From Salsuginibacillus kocurii DSM 18087 (GTDB taxonomy: Bacteria; Bacillota; Bacilli; Bacillales; Marinococcaceae), in assembly GCF_000377705.1 (NCBI RefSeq), contig NZ_KB898627.1:124001-188000 (forward strand): a stretch of DNA of 64,000 bases. Direction: 5' to 3'. Positions 25,110-33,835 of the stretch are shown here, piece by piece. Numbering within the stretch: the first letter of the stretch is position 1; each line of letters begins with the position of its first letter. The notes under the pieces were generated by a model, which worked only from the letters and a program-made list of their open reading frames with translations, had not been told where the DNA came from and did no database searches. Position numbers and translations under genes: made by a program.

Positions 25110-26312
25110 TTATGTTGTTTTTTCAATCAGGAGCACTTTTAAATAGTCACCTTCCGGATAGGCGTTCGTAACCCGAAAATCCGCCGGCAAAGTGAACTCT
25201 TCTTTTATCTGATAGCTATGGCCACTTTCTTGAAACGCTTTTTTTACAAATTTCTTAAACTGTTCCATGCTCAACGTACTTACATTGGTAGACGCAATAA
25301 TGCTTCCTTTTTTATCAGTTAGAGCAATCGCTTCTTTAAGAAGGAACGTATAATCATTTTTGGCACTGAACGTTCGTTTTTTTGAGCGGGCAAAGGCAGG
25401 AGGGTCTAAAACTACAAGATCAAACAAGAGTCCTTTTTTCTTTGCATAGGTAAAGTAATCAAATACATCTTGAACGATAATATCGTGCGCTTCATAATCA
25501 AGCCCATTCATGCTGAATTGTTCAATCGTCTTGCTGTAACTGCGATTGGCCAAATCTACACTGGTCGTATGAGCCGCCCCGCCTAAAGCGGCTGCTACGG
25601 AAAAAGCCCCAGTATACGAAAATGTGTTCAATACGGTTTTATCTTTTGCTTCCGTTAAACGAAGCCTTTTTCTCACATCACGCTGGTCTAAAAACACACC
25701 TACCATCGGTCCATCATTTAAATGAATGGCATAATGAATACCATTTTCTTTCACAACAAGCGGAAAACTTCCCCGCTCACCTTCAACAAAATCATCATCT
25801 TCTTCTACAATTTCACCGGTCTGATACCTTTTCTTTTCATAAACCCCTTTAGCTCCGTGCTGCTTCAAGGCATTTAAAACCGCTGACTTAAAGCTGTAAG
25901 CACCAGCACTAAACCAATTTAGCAAATAGTAACCGTCAAAATAGTCAATGGTCAGGCCGCCAAATCCATCGCCTTCTCCATTAAACACCCGAAAAGCGGT
26001 TGTCTCATCCGACTTAAAAAAAGCAGACCTGCGCTTAAAAGCAAGTTTAAGTTTTCGCTCAAAAAACGCATCATCAATTGCTTCATCCTGACGGCGTGTT
26101 AATACCCAGCCCAGCCCCCGGGTCTGTCTGCCGTGGTAGCCAGTGCCGATGAAATTGCCGTCCTCTGCATTGTAAAGGTGCAAGAGTGCCCCTTCTTCCG
26201 GAAGCTCTGTTTTATGTTCTACTAACGCCTCGTCAAATATAAACGGATAACCGCTCTTAAACTTAGTTGCAAATCTTGACTGAATAGTAACGGACTTTTG
26301 ATCTCTTACCAT
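25110..26312 (-). CDS. rlmI: 23S rRNA m5C methyltransferase, RlmI family
   Basis: Protein of 400 aa: an N-terminal PUA domain (about 1-75), a linker EEHR-like beta domain, and a Rossmann methyltransferase. The SAM-binding block is VLNTFSYTGAFSVAAALGGA (near 220-240), and the catalytic strand holds LDPPAFARSKK (near 300). E. coli RlmI methylates C1962 of 23S rRNA; several paralogues exist in Bacillaceae, so the exact base is uncertain. The start ATG 26310-26312 follows GAGGAGACAAGTGC; earlier in-frame starts lack a site. The TPR gene begins 54 nt downstream on the same strand. Confidence 0.87.
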   Translation of the reverse strand: MVRDQKSVTIQSRFATKFKSGYPFIFDEALVEHKTELPEEGALLHLYNAEDGNFIGTGYHGRQTRGLGWVLTRRQDEAIDDAFFERKLKLAFKRRSAFFKSDETTAFRVFNGEGDGFGGLTIDYFDGYYLLNWFSAGAYSFKSAVLNALKQHGAKGVYEKKRYQTGEIVEEDDDFVEGERGSFPLVVKENGIHYAIHLNDGPMVGVFLDQRDVRKRLRLTEAKDKTVLNTFSYTGAFSVAAALGGAAHTTSVDLANRSYSKTIEQFSMNGLDYEAHDIIVQDVFDYFTYAKKKGLLFDLVVLDPPAFARSKKRTFSAKNDYTFLLKEAIALTDKKGSIIASTNVSTLSMEQFKKFVKKAFQESGHSYQIKEEFTLPADFRVTNAYPEGDYLKVLLIEKTT

Positions 26313-26441
26313 GCACTTGTCTCCTCGCTTACTTGTCATGCCCTCTATCATAACATAAGATATGTCACATTATTCCCAGGAAAACATTAGCCTAGAAGAA
26401 GGATTCAGACCCTGCTGATCCTTCTTAACATCGAAGCACCA

Positions 26442-26735
26442 TTAAAGTTCAAAATCCATCACAATGATATCGACCATGCCGATTTCTTTTAAGTAAGAAG
26501 TTACTTCTTTATGCTTCGGGTGCGGGCCATAAGCTTCTAGAGCAGCTTTATCTTCAAAACGAACGGTCAGACCGACATCAAATCCTTGACCTCTTTCTGA
26601 AAAGTTACGCCCTGCTTTTAAATCAATAATGCCAGGGATTTCGTTCTCTAAGCTCTGCAGCTTTTTTGCAGCCTCATCTCGCTGTGCTTCTGTCGTTTCC
26701 TCTTTAAATTTTAATATCACTACGTGTTCAATCAT
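26442..26735 (-). CDS. Dabb-domain (stress-responsive A/B barrel) protein
   Basis: Small protein of 97 aa made of one dimeric alpha-beta barrel (Dabb) domain: MIEHVVILKFKEETTEAQRD at the start, then the mid motif 'F-D-V-G-L-x-V-x-F-x-D' and the PHPKHKEV block with its conserved His. Members include plant stress proteins and bacterial proteins of unknown role. The start is ATG 26733-26735, ten nt after GGAGG; upstream in-frame ATGs sit inside or before that site. Monocistronic. Confidence 0.88.
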   Translation of the reverse strand: MIEHVVILKFKEETTEAQRDEAAKKLQSLENEIPGIIDLKAGRNFSERGQGFDVGLTVRFEDKAALEAYGPHPKHKEVTSYLKEIGMVDIIVMDFEL

Positions 26736-26956
26736 TATTTTCATCCCTCCTTTCTCCATCTTAAACGTAGAACAGAAAAATGTCTTCTCCAAAGTTATAA
26801 GACAAGGACTAACTTCTTGGATCTGTAAAATATTATAGAACCGTGACTAAAATTGTAGTATTATAGTAGTGCAAAACTTGATCACCTTTTCCGTTCAGGT
26901 CATTATGATCATTTATTACCAAAACATTCGAAGCATGAAGAAAGGAAATTGGATAA

Positions 26957-28675
26957 ATGGAAGAGAAAAACAACCAAATTGGGCTTTTTACTAGTTTAAA
27001 GAATCGAATTATTAGTGTTATGGTGTTGCTTTTTTTAGTCGTTATGGGAATAGGTACCTATATTAATGTGACTGTACTAGAAAACAATGCGATCGAAGCC
27101 GGGATTGAACAAGGGGTCAATCAAACAGAAGAAATTGCTACACAAGCAGAATTAATCTTAGCAGACGATCCTGAAGATCTAGAAACGATGCAAAATTTTG
27201 TAAATGAAAAAGCAGAACAAGAGGAAATTGCTTATGCTGTTATCATCGATGAAGAGAATGTTTCAGCCATTGCCCACAGCGATGAGGAAAGAATTGGACG
27301 CAGCTATGCTGATGATGAATATACGGTAGATGGAGCTCAAGAAGGAGAAATAATGACTTCCCGCTTTTTTGCAGATCTGCAGGATAGCTGGGCTTACGAT
27401 ATTATGGTTCCAATCTACATAGATGGTGAATTGTTTGGTGCCATGGATATTGGCTTATTCGAAGACCATGTTAGTGATATGACCAGTTCGCTCGTTCTCA
27501 ATCAAGCTCTAATTATTATTGGCAGTGTGATTATGTTTGGGCTTTTAATGACGCTGCTATTAAATCGCATGTTTAAGCCGCTTCGCTCGACTATATCTGT
27601 ATTTAATAAACTCGGCGAAGGTGATTTAACAGAAGAAGTTGACCAAACTGATAAAAACCGCAAAGACGAAATTGGCCAGCTTCTGACAGCTCTTGAGAAT
27701 ATGAAACGCAACTTCATTCTATTAATTAAGAGTACCAACGAAAAAGCTGAACATTTAGCTTCTACTTCTCAGGAACTCAAGCAAACAAGTGATAGGGCAG
27801 GGGCTGCCTCAAATGAAGTAAATACAGCTATTGGAGAAATGGCAACAGGGGCTGTTGAACAAGCCGAGAATACCGAGCAGGGTGCCATGCACATTCAACG
27901 GCTTGGCAACATGCTAGAAGATAATCAAGCTCATGTACAAGAGCTAAACGTGGCAACCAGTCGAGTCAGCGAATTAAAAGCAGAAGGTGATGAGATTGTC
28001 ACAGAATTAATTGAAAAAACAAAAGAGAGTCATAGTTCAACACAAGAAATTCGCTCACTCATTCATAACACAAACGATAGTGCAGGCAAAATTGAGCATG
28101 CTAGTGATCAAATCAAAGGGATTGCCGAACAAACCAACCTTCTCGCTTTAAATGCCTCCATTGAAGCTGCACGAGCAGGAGAAGCTGGAAAAGGGTTTGC
28201 CGTGGTAGCAGAAGAGATTCGCAAGTTAGCTGAACAATCCAATCGCTTCACTGAAGAAATTGCTGGTATTATTACTGACCTAACAGAGAAAACGACATAT
28301 GCTGTAGACACCATGGAAACTGTAGAACAACTATCAACTTCACAATCAGAGCACGTAACAGCGACTAGTGAAAAATTTGCAGGCATATCTAAAGCTATTA
28401 CAGAAATGGAGAAGGTTATTGAGTCCATTAATGCTTCAGGTGAAACAATGAGCGGCAAAAAAGATGAAATGGTCCAGGTGATGGAAAATCTCTCAGCTAT
28501 TTCAGAGGAAAATGCTTCAGGTACCGAAGAAGCTGCCGCTTCAGTAGAAGAACAATCTAAATCAATGACACGAATCGCAGAAGAAATAGAACGCATGAAT
28601 CAGCTTGCTGAAGAAATGGATGCAGCTATCAACACCTTTCATTATGAAAAGAAGGAGCAAGAAGAGGAGAGCTAG
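26957..28675 (+). CDS. Methyl-accepting chemotaxis protein
   Basis: Chemoreceptor of 572 aa. TM1 is at about 16-37, an extracellular single dCache/sCache-like domain at 40-175, TM2 at about 183-205, HAMP to about 255, then a long coiled-coil signalling domain whose tip [20 protein letters not shown] with [20 protein letters not shown] binds CheA and CheW. Glu/Gln-rich methylation helices flank the tip. The external domain is acidic and short; its ligand is unknown. Start after GAAAGGAAATTGGATAA-ATG. It is a single-gene unit ended by a strong terminator. Confidence 0.95.
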   Translation: MEEKNNQIGLFTSLKNRIISVMVLLFLVVMGIGTYINVTVLENNAIEAGIEQGVNQTEEIATQAELILADDPEDLETMQNFVNEKAEQEEIAYAVIIDEENVSAIAHSDEERIGRSYADDEYTVDGAQEGEIMTSRFFADLQDSWAYDIMVPIYIDGELFGAMDIGLFEDHVSDMTSSLVLNQALIIIGSVIMFGLLMTLLLNRMFKPLRSTISVFNKLGEGDLTEEVDQTDKNRKDEIGQLLTALENMKRNFILLIKSTNEKAEHLASTSQELKQTSDRAGAASNEVNTAIGEMATGAVEQAENTEQGAMHIQRLGNMLEDNQAHVQELNVATSRVSELKAEGDEIVTELIEKTKESHSSTQEIRSLIHNTNDSAGKIEHASDQIKGIAEQTNLLALNASIEAARAGEAGKGFAVVAEEIRKLAEQSNRFTEEIAGIITDLTEKTTYAVDTMETVEQLSTSQSEHVTATSEKFAGISKAITEMEKVIESINASGETMSGKKDEMVQVMENLSAISEENASGTEEAAASVEEQSKSMTRIAEEIERMNQLAEEMDAAINTFHYEKKEQEEES

Positions 28676-28715
28676 TATAGTAGGTTTGTAGCCCCTTTTA
28701 ATACACCCAAAAGAG

Positions 28716-28750
28716 AAGGCTAGGCCAGGTTAAAATGGCCAGCCTTTTTT
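28716..28750 (+). terminator. Terminator of the chemoreceptor gene
   Basis: AAGGCTAGGCCA pairs with TGGCCAGCCTT (one bulge) and is followed by TTTTTT. Confidence 0.88.
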
Positions 28751-28762
28751 AGTTTCGTTTTA

Positions 28763-28776
28763 TACCCCTTAGGGTA
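28763..28776. promoter_or_regulatory. CsoR/CstR-type operator
   Basis: TACCC-CTTA-GGGTA, 42 nt upstream of the MBL-rhodanese start. This is the inverted repeat typical of CsoR-family repressors; the sulfide-sensing member CstR controls similar sulfur-oxidation genes in Staphylococcus. No csoR/cstR gene is in the window. Confidence 0.55.
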
Positions 28777-28817
28777 AATGATAATTACCATGTTTCTTTG
28801 CAGAAAGGATGAATTTC

Positions 28818-30254
28818 ATGTTTCTTGAACGTTTTTATCACGACCGCCTCGCTCAGGCTTCCTATTTAGTAGGATGCCACTCAACAGGCGAAGCCGTAGT
28901 GATTGACCCAGCCCGGCATGTAGAACCTTATCTAGAAACCGCCAAAGCTGAAGGACTTCAGGTGGTTGGAGCCATGGAAACGCATATTCATGCTGACTTC
29001 GTTTCTGGCTCAAGAGAGCTGCAGGAAAAGACTGGAGCAGAGATTTATCTGTCAGCAGAGGGTAACGATGTCGTTTCAACTTATACGTATTCGGACGGAG
29101 TTACCTTATTAAAAGAAGGCGACCGTGTAAGGCTGGGCCATTTGCTAATTGAAGCACTGCATACCCCGGGGCATACGCCCGAACATTTGACGTATAAACT
29201 AACCGATACGAGCCGAAGTAAAGAACCTATGGGTCTATTTACTGGTGACTTTTTGTTCGTCGGTGATGCTGGCCGCCCTGACCTTTTAGAAAAATCCGTT
29301 GGTGTCAGCGAAACAGCAAAAGCCAGCGCTAAAGAGCTTTTTCATTCATTGCAGCGTCTTCACAACGAACCCGGCCACCTGCAGATCTGGCCAGGACATG
29401 GAGCGGGAAGCCCTTGTGGAAAAGCGATGGAAGCCGTGCCAATGTCTACACTTGGTTTTGAAAAACAGGCAAACCCTGCCTTCACCTACACGGAGGAATC
29501 AGAGTTTATCGATTTTATTTTAGACAGCCAGCCTGAACCTCCTCCTTACTTTAAAGTGATGAAAATTGTAAATCGGAAGGGCCCAGAGCTTCTTTCCTCA
29601 CATTCAAATCCAGCTGAGGGCGGAGAAGACAGTTCACTGTTAGAACATCTTCACCCTCGGGATGTACATGTAATTGATGTGAGAATGCCGGAGACCTTCT
29701 CCAATGGTTTTATTGACCAGAGTCTAAACCTGCCGTTTGTAAAAACATTTACGGAGTGGGCCGGCTGGATGCTAGATTATGACCACCCCATTTATATTAT
29801 CGCCAGTGAAGATGTCCAAGCAGAGGTGATAAAAGAATTAAACGCTATTGGCATTGATCAAATCGCTGCATGTTTTACCGAGGAAGTGATCGAAGATTTT
29901 AAAAAACGCGGAAATGATTTAAAAACGTATCCAACGGTATATCCCAATGAGGTAGCTAGTCAAATCAAGGCGGCTAAGCTCCAACCGATTGATGTCAGGC
30001 GCCCAGCAGAATGGGAAGATGGTATTGTCCCTCATGCTGAACAGAAATTTCTTGGAGACATTGAAGACTGGATCGATGATTATAACAAAGAGGATAAACT
30101 CGTGCTCTATTGCAGAACAGGAAAACGTTCTGCCATCGGAGCAAGCATCCTACGTAATCACGGCTTTATGAATGTCCGCAATATGGACGGCGGCTTTGTA
30201 GCTTGGAAACAAAACTTTGAACTTGAATCTCCGGTAAAAGACTTGCGGGAATAA
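28818..30254 (+). CDS. MBL-fold persulfide dioxygenase-rhodanese protein (CstB-like)
   Basis: Protein of 478 aa. Residues about 1-250 are a metallo-beta-lactamase fold of the ETHE1 type: METHIHADFVSG, HTPGHTPEH and FTGDFLFVGDAGRPD carry the iron ligands. Two rhodanese domains follow. The first (about 280-360) lacks the catalytic Cys (PIYIIASEDV); the second (about 375-475) has an intact loop YCRTGKRS. Such proteins oxidise persulfides to sulfite or thiosulfate and protect from sulfide stress. The start is ATG 28818, nine nt after AAAGG; ATG 28809 is too near that site. The upstream CsoR-type operator supports a role in reactive sulfur removal. Confidence 0.87.
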   Translation: MFLERFYHDRLAQASYLVGCHSTGEAVVIDPARHVEPYLETAKAEGLQVVGAMETHIHADFVSGSRELQEKTGAEIYLSAEGNDVVSTYTYSDGVTLLKEGDRVRLGHLLIEALHTPGHTPEHLTYKLTDTSRSKEPMGLFTGDFLFVGDAGRPDLLEKSVGVSETAKASAKELFHSLQRLHNEPGHLQIWPGHGAGSPCGKAMEAVPMSTLGFEKQANPAFTYTEESEFIDFILDSQPEPPPYFKVMKIVNRKGPELLSSHSNPAEGGEDSSLLEHLHPRDVHVIDVRMPETFSNGFIDQSLNLPFVKTFTEWAGWMLDYDHPIYIIASEDVQAEVIKELNAIGIDQIAACFTEEVIEDFKKRGNDLKTYPTVYPNEVASQIKAAKLQPIDVRRPAEWEDGIVPHAEQKFLGDIEDWIDDYNKEDKLVLYCRTGKRSAIGASILRNHGFMNVRNMDGGFVAWKQNFELESPVKDLRE

Positions 30255-30274
30255 GAAAACGACCTGAAATTGAA

Positions 30275-30313
30275 AGCTGCTTGCCCTGGAGATCTTCTCC
30301 CGTGCAAGCAGCT
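30275..30313. terminator. Bidirectional hairpin between convergent genes
   Basis: AGCTGCTTGC (30275-30284) pairs exactly with GCAAGCAGCT (30304-30313); CTGGAGA/TCTCC pairing extends it inward. T-runs are weak, but its place between two convergent genes suits a shared terminator. Confidence 0.6.
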
Positions 30314-30336
30314 ACCTTTCTATATGAGTACAGAGA

Positions 30337-32178
30337 TTATTTTTTATTTTCGTTGTCTGCCCCTTCATCTTTATATGACTCTGAATCTTGAGGAGCCTCT
30401 AGTTCTCCGTCTAGTTGATCTTCCAAATCATCACGCAAATCATCATAGACTTTTTCTTTAAATTCTTCGTAGACATCGGCTTTCATTTCGTCATACATTT
30501 CTTCTTTTACCTGCGTGTATACTTCTTCTTTCATATCTTCATACAAATCTTCTTTCACTTGGTCATATACATCATCTTTCATATCCTTATAAAGCGATTC
30601 TTTCACCCGTTTACGCAGACGCCATCTCGACCGGCGCTGGTCCTTCTTCAAATCGCGCGACATCATGATTAGCAGTGAAATCACCATAAAAACCATGATA
30701 ATGGCAAACGGCAATGCCGCTACAATTGAAGCGGTTTGCAACCCTTCTAAACCACCGCTTATTAAGAGGACACTGGCTGTACCTGCAATAAGAAAACCCC
30801 AAGCTACTTTTACACTAAGTTTCGGGTTTAAGCTTCCATCACTTGTCATAGCGCCTAATACATAAGACGCCGAGTCTGCAGAGGTAATAAAGAAAATCAA
30901 AATTAAGAGTAGAGCGAGCACACTCATAATCATCCCCATCAGCTGAAACTCACCGAGGGTGGCAAACAGAGCGATCTCTTCGCTTTCAAGGACTAGATCC
31001 CCGATATGATCATTGCCTGCCATAATAAGATCAACTGCGGTACCGCCAAATGCGGTAAACCAGACAGTTGCAAGCAAGGCAGGCACAAGCAAGACGCCAG
31101 CCACAAATTCGCGAATCGTCCGTCCTCGTGAGATCCGGGCAATAAAGATGCCCATGAACGGCGCCCAGGAAATGTGCCAAGCCCAGAAGAAAATCGTATA
31201 AACACCGAGCCATTCGCCATCACCGAACGGATCCAGGTCAAGACTCATTTGGGTGACATTAGCCAGATACCCACCAATAGTGGTGACAATACTTTCAGCA
31301 ATAAATAGGGTTGGTCCTGCTATGATCATAAACGCTAATAAAATTCCCGCAATGGTCAAGTTGATTACACTTAAATACCGAATACCTTTATTTACTCCCG
31401 TAGCTGCTGAAAAAATAAATAAAAACGTAACAATTAGAATAATCACAAATTGGGTCAAACCTACATTTGGAATGGCTCCGTCTGTTAAAAAGGATAAACC
31501 ACCGGAAATCTGCAAAGCACTAAGCCCAAAAGTAGTAGCTACCCCAGTAGAAGTTGCAAGTACCGCCAGCGTATCAATGCTTTTCCCAAATCCGCCTCGG
31601 ATTCGATCGCCGAGCAGCGGTTGGAAAGCAGAACTAATTAAAGCCGGCTGGTCTTTACGGAATTGGACATACCCTAATGTTAGCGCTACTAATGAAAAAA
31701 TGGCCCATGGGTGAAGTGCCCAGTGAAAGACACCATAACGAATGCCAGCATCTGCCTGCTCTTCTGGCGTAGCATTCATATAATCAGGATGTGGATCTAA
31801 GTAATATAACGCTGGTTCAGCGACGCCCCAAAATACAAATCCAACACCTATTCCTGCCGAAAAAAGCATACCAATCCATGTATAAAATTTATACTCAGGC
31901 CGATCATCTGCCTTACCTAAACGGAGCCGTCCAAAAGGGCTGACAGCTAGAAATAATACAAATACAATGAAAAAAGCTGTACACAGCATATAAAACCAGC
32001 CAAAGTTATCCAGGGTTATACCAAGAGCTGTCTCAGATACCTGCTCTAATGAATCCGGGGCAATAAATCCCCATAACACAAAAGCTGCAACAAGTGGTGC
32101 GGTAATAAAGAAGACGATACTAGGATTTTTCGTAGTATAATGGTATTTTGTCGGATCGTCTTTTGTCTCATTCGCCAT
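30337..32178 (-). CDS. BCCT-family osmolyte transporter with octapeptide-repeat tail
   Basis: Transporter of 613 aa with 12 helices. The BCCT signature is clear: VFHWALHPWAIFSLVALTLG and the WAWHISWAPFMGIFIARISR region. The family imports glycine betaine, choline or ectoine with sodium under salt stress. The cytoplasmic C-terminal tail is unusual: eight successive eight-residue units of the form [LVM]-Y-x-[DEQ]-[MVFL]-[KR]-[DE]-x (30403-30594), for example LYKDMKDD, VYDQVKED and LYEDMKEE, then an acidic end. In BetP the tail senses ionic strength. The start is ATG 32176-32178, 11 nt after GGAGG. Substrate not determined. Confidence 0.93.
   Translation of the reverse strand: MANETKDDPTKYHYTTKNPSIVFFITAPLVAAFVLWGFIAPDSLEQVSETALGITLDNFGWFYMLCTAFFIVFVLFLAVSPFGRLRLGKADDRPEYKFYTWIGMLFSAGIGVGFVFWGVAEPALYYLDPHPDYMNATPEEQADAGIRYGVFHWALHPWAIFSLVALTLGYVQFRKDQPALISSAFQPLLGDRIRGGFGKSIDTLAVLATSTGVATTFGLSALQISGGLSFLTDGAIPNVGLTQFVIILIVTFLFIFSAATGVNKGIRYLSVINLTIAGILLAFMIIAGPTLFIAESIVTTIGGYLANVTQMSLDLDPFGDGEWLGVYTIFFWAWHISWAPFMGIFIARISRGRTIREFVAGVLLVPALLATVWFTAFGGTAVDLIMAGNDHIGDLVLESEEIALFATLGEFQLMGMIMSVLALLLILIFFITSADSASYVLGAMTSDGSLNPKLSVKVAWGFLIAGTASVLLISGGLEGLQTASIVAALPFAIIMVFMVISLLIMMSRDLKKDQRRSRWRLRKRVKESLYKDMKDDVYDQVKEDLYEDMKEEVYTQVKEEMYDEMKADVYEEFKEKVYDDLRDDLEDQLDGELEAPQDSESYKDEGADNENKK
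30403..30594 (-). repeat. 24-nt coding repeats (octapeptide tail of the BCCT gene)
   Basis: Eight consecutive 24-nt units encode the tail repeats described for the BCCT gene. Seven keep Tyr at position 2, and positions 1 and 5 are always hydrophobic. Confidence 0.85.
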
Positions 32179-32484
32179 ACGCGAATGTGCCTCCTCCCTT
32201 TGCCAGAACAATAAAGTAAGTTGCTGAGGTGTTACATGCCTTTTCTTATGTATTGAAAGGAAGGTAGATAGTTGTACTAGTGTTGCAAAACTGGATCCTC
32301 ACTCATTAGTTAAGCAATCAATGTAGTAATTTCATAAAACTCTGTTAACAAGAAACGCAGATAATCCTTCCTTGACCTCGCTTGATGAAGCCGCTAAACA
32401 AAACCATGAGCGCATCATTCTCAGCACTTCTGCTTGTGGATACATTTGCAACGCTAGTGAATTGTCTTACCTTACCCCTTCAAT
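32179..32484. other. Intergenic, no gene seen
   Basis: The region between the abg regulator gene and the BCCT gene. It holds no clear reading frame, operator or repeat; the BCCT promoter must lie here. Confidence 0.4.
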
Positions 32485-32520
32485 ATAAAAAAGAAGACAT
32501 CACTAACTATGATATCTCCT
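32485..32520 (-). terminator. Terminator of the abg-like operon
   Basis: On the minus strand AGGAGATATCA pairs with TGATGTCTTCT around TAGTTAG (with G-T pairs), followed by TTTTTTATA. It lies 13 nt past the regulator stop. Confidence 0.8.
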
Positions 32521-32532
32521 TTTAATGACAAA

Positions 32533-33831
32533 TTAAAACAACAATTCATAAATTTTTCTAGGTCTCCCCCTCGAGCCGGATTGCTCTTCACCAGAAACAC
32601 GAGCAAGTCCCATTTTTTCAAGGCTTGTTAACACACGTCTCGCGTTCCGATCCGAGCTGTGCAGCCAACTAGCGAGCTCATGGGGAGAGACGATCCGTTG
32701 GTTGTAATAATTGGCTAAGGATTCGATTTTTTCCGCCATACCTGGACTTATGGGAGTAGTGTCTTGCTCTTTCCAAATCCCCCCCCATTTTCTCTGTCCG
32801 TAAAATAAAGCGGCTTGGTCTTCGTAATTTTCTTTGACAGTCTTATCTTCATCAATTGTACGGATAACCGAATCTTCTAATTCTCTGCTTTCTTGCAAAG
32901 CCTTGCGCATATGGAGCTCAGCTTCCCCGGCTGTGCGCCCGTACCCCAACCCAATTTGAACCTTTAGCTGGGTCTGGGCCCGAATGTCATGAACAAGGCG
33001 AAATAAATCTTGCTCTGCTTCTTCTACCATTCCTCGGGTGGTATAGATAAAAAACAACCCGTCACCCATCTGTACATATGAACCATGTACCTGTTCGGCC
33101 ATATTAAGAAGCAGTTTCTTTAAGTCCAATTCTCGATAATACTTCGCATATGAATTAGGATCTTCATTGAATCGTGGTTCTGCTCTGACCTCAAGGCCGA
33201 TTATAGCCACTTGCGATTTTTTAAACGACGTTAATGAAAAATGCTCTCGTATATACTTTAATGTAAGAGCCACTGAATCTACACTCGGATACACCCGGTA
33301 AACTGGTACTCCTAAGGCGTAAAGGCGATTGTAGACATTACGAACGCAAGTAAAAGCAGCCTCGATTGCTCCTTTTTCATATTGTTCTTTATGAAAGGCC
33401 ACTAATTCGTCTGGATTTTTATAACCTTCAAAGGAAAGAGTTTTTACATATAGCTGTTCTTGTAGTTGAAACTGTGAAAGAACTTCTTGAATTCGATCTT
33501 CTTGAATCGTATCAAGCGAAACATGGCTGAGAAGGTGTTGTTTATGATACTGCGCTTCATGCAGCTTACCTAACAAGTTTGCTCCATACAAAGCAGGAAA
33601 ACTAGCTCGTTCTTTAGCCACTACTTTATGAGTAAGAACATAATCATAGGGGGCGGGACCTGTGAATAACCAATGGTCCACCTGGTTGTCATGTGCTTGA
33701 ACAATGTCTGCGACACGTTCTGTATCTTCATACGTAAACGTTAAAGGCTTAATGCCTTCCATTGCATTAGCTTGTTGTAAAACGACCCTTACCGAATCTT
33801 CAGGACCACATATACCTAATCGAATATACAT
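32533..33831 (-). CDS. Regulator with GGDEF-like sensor domain and C-terminal winged helix
   Basis: Protein of 432 aa. The N-terminal part (about 1-190) is not recognised. Residues about 205-335 resemble a nucleotide-cyclase/GGDEF or GTP-cyclohydrolase-III type fold: the turn is QMGDGLFFIYTTRG instead of GGDEF, followed by VQIGLGYGRTAGEAELHMRKAL. The last 80 residues form a winged helix (VSPHELASWLHSSDRNARRV then LEKMGLARVSG) with a basic end RGRPRK. It probably binds a nucleotide or related ligand and DNA. It is the last gene of the abg-like cluster, four nt after the hydrolase, so control of these genes is likely. Confidence 0.7.
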   Translation of the reverse strand: MYIRLGICGPEDSVRVVLQQANAMEGIKPLTFTYEDTERVADIVQAHDNQVDHWLFTGPAPYDYVLTHKVVAKERASFPALYGANLLGKLHEAQYHKQHLLSHVSLDTIQEDRIQEVLSQFQLQEQLYVKTLSFEGYKNPDELVAFHKEQYEKGAIEAAFTCVRNVYNRLYALGVPVYRVYPSVDSVALTLKYIREHFSLTSFKKSQVAIIGLEVRAEPRFNEDPNSYAKYYRELDLKKLLLNMAEQVHGSYVQMGDGLFFIYTTRGMVEEAEQDLFRLVHDIRAQTQLKVQIGLGYGRTAGEAELHMRKALQESRELEDSVIRTIDEDKTVKENYEDQAALFYGQRKWGGIWKEQDTTPISPGMAEKIESLANYYNQRIVSPHELASWLHSSDRNARRVLTSLEKMGLARVSGEEQSGSRGRPRKIYELLF

Positions 33832-33835
33832 TCCA

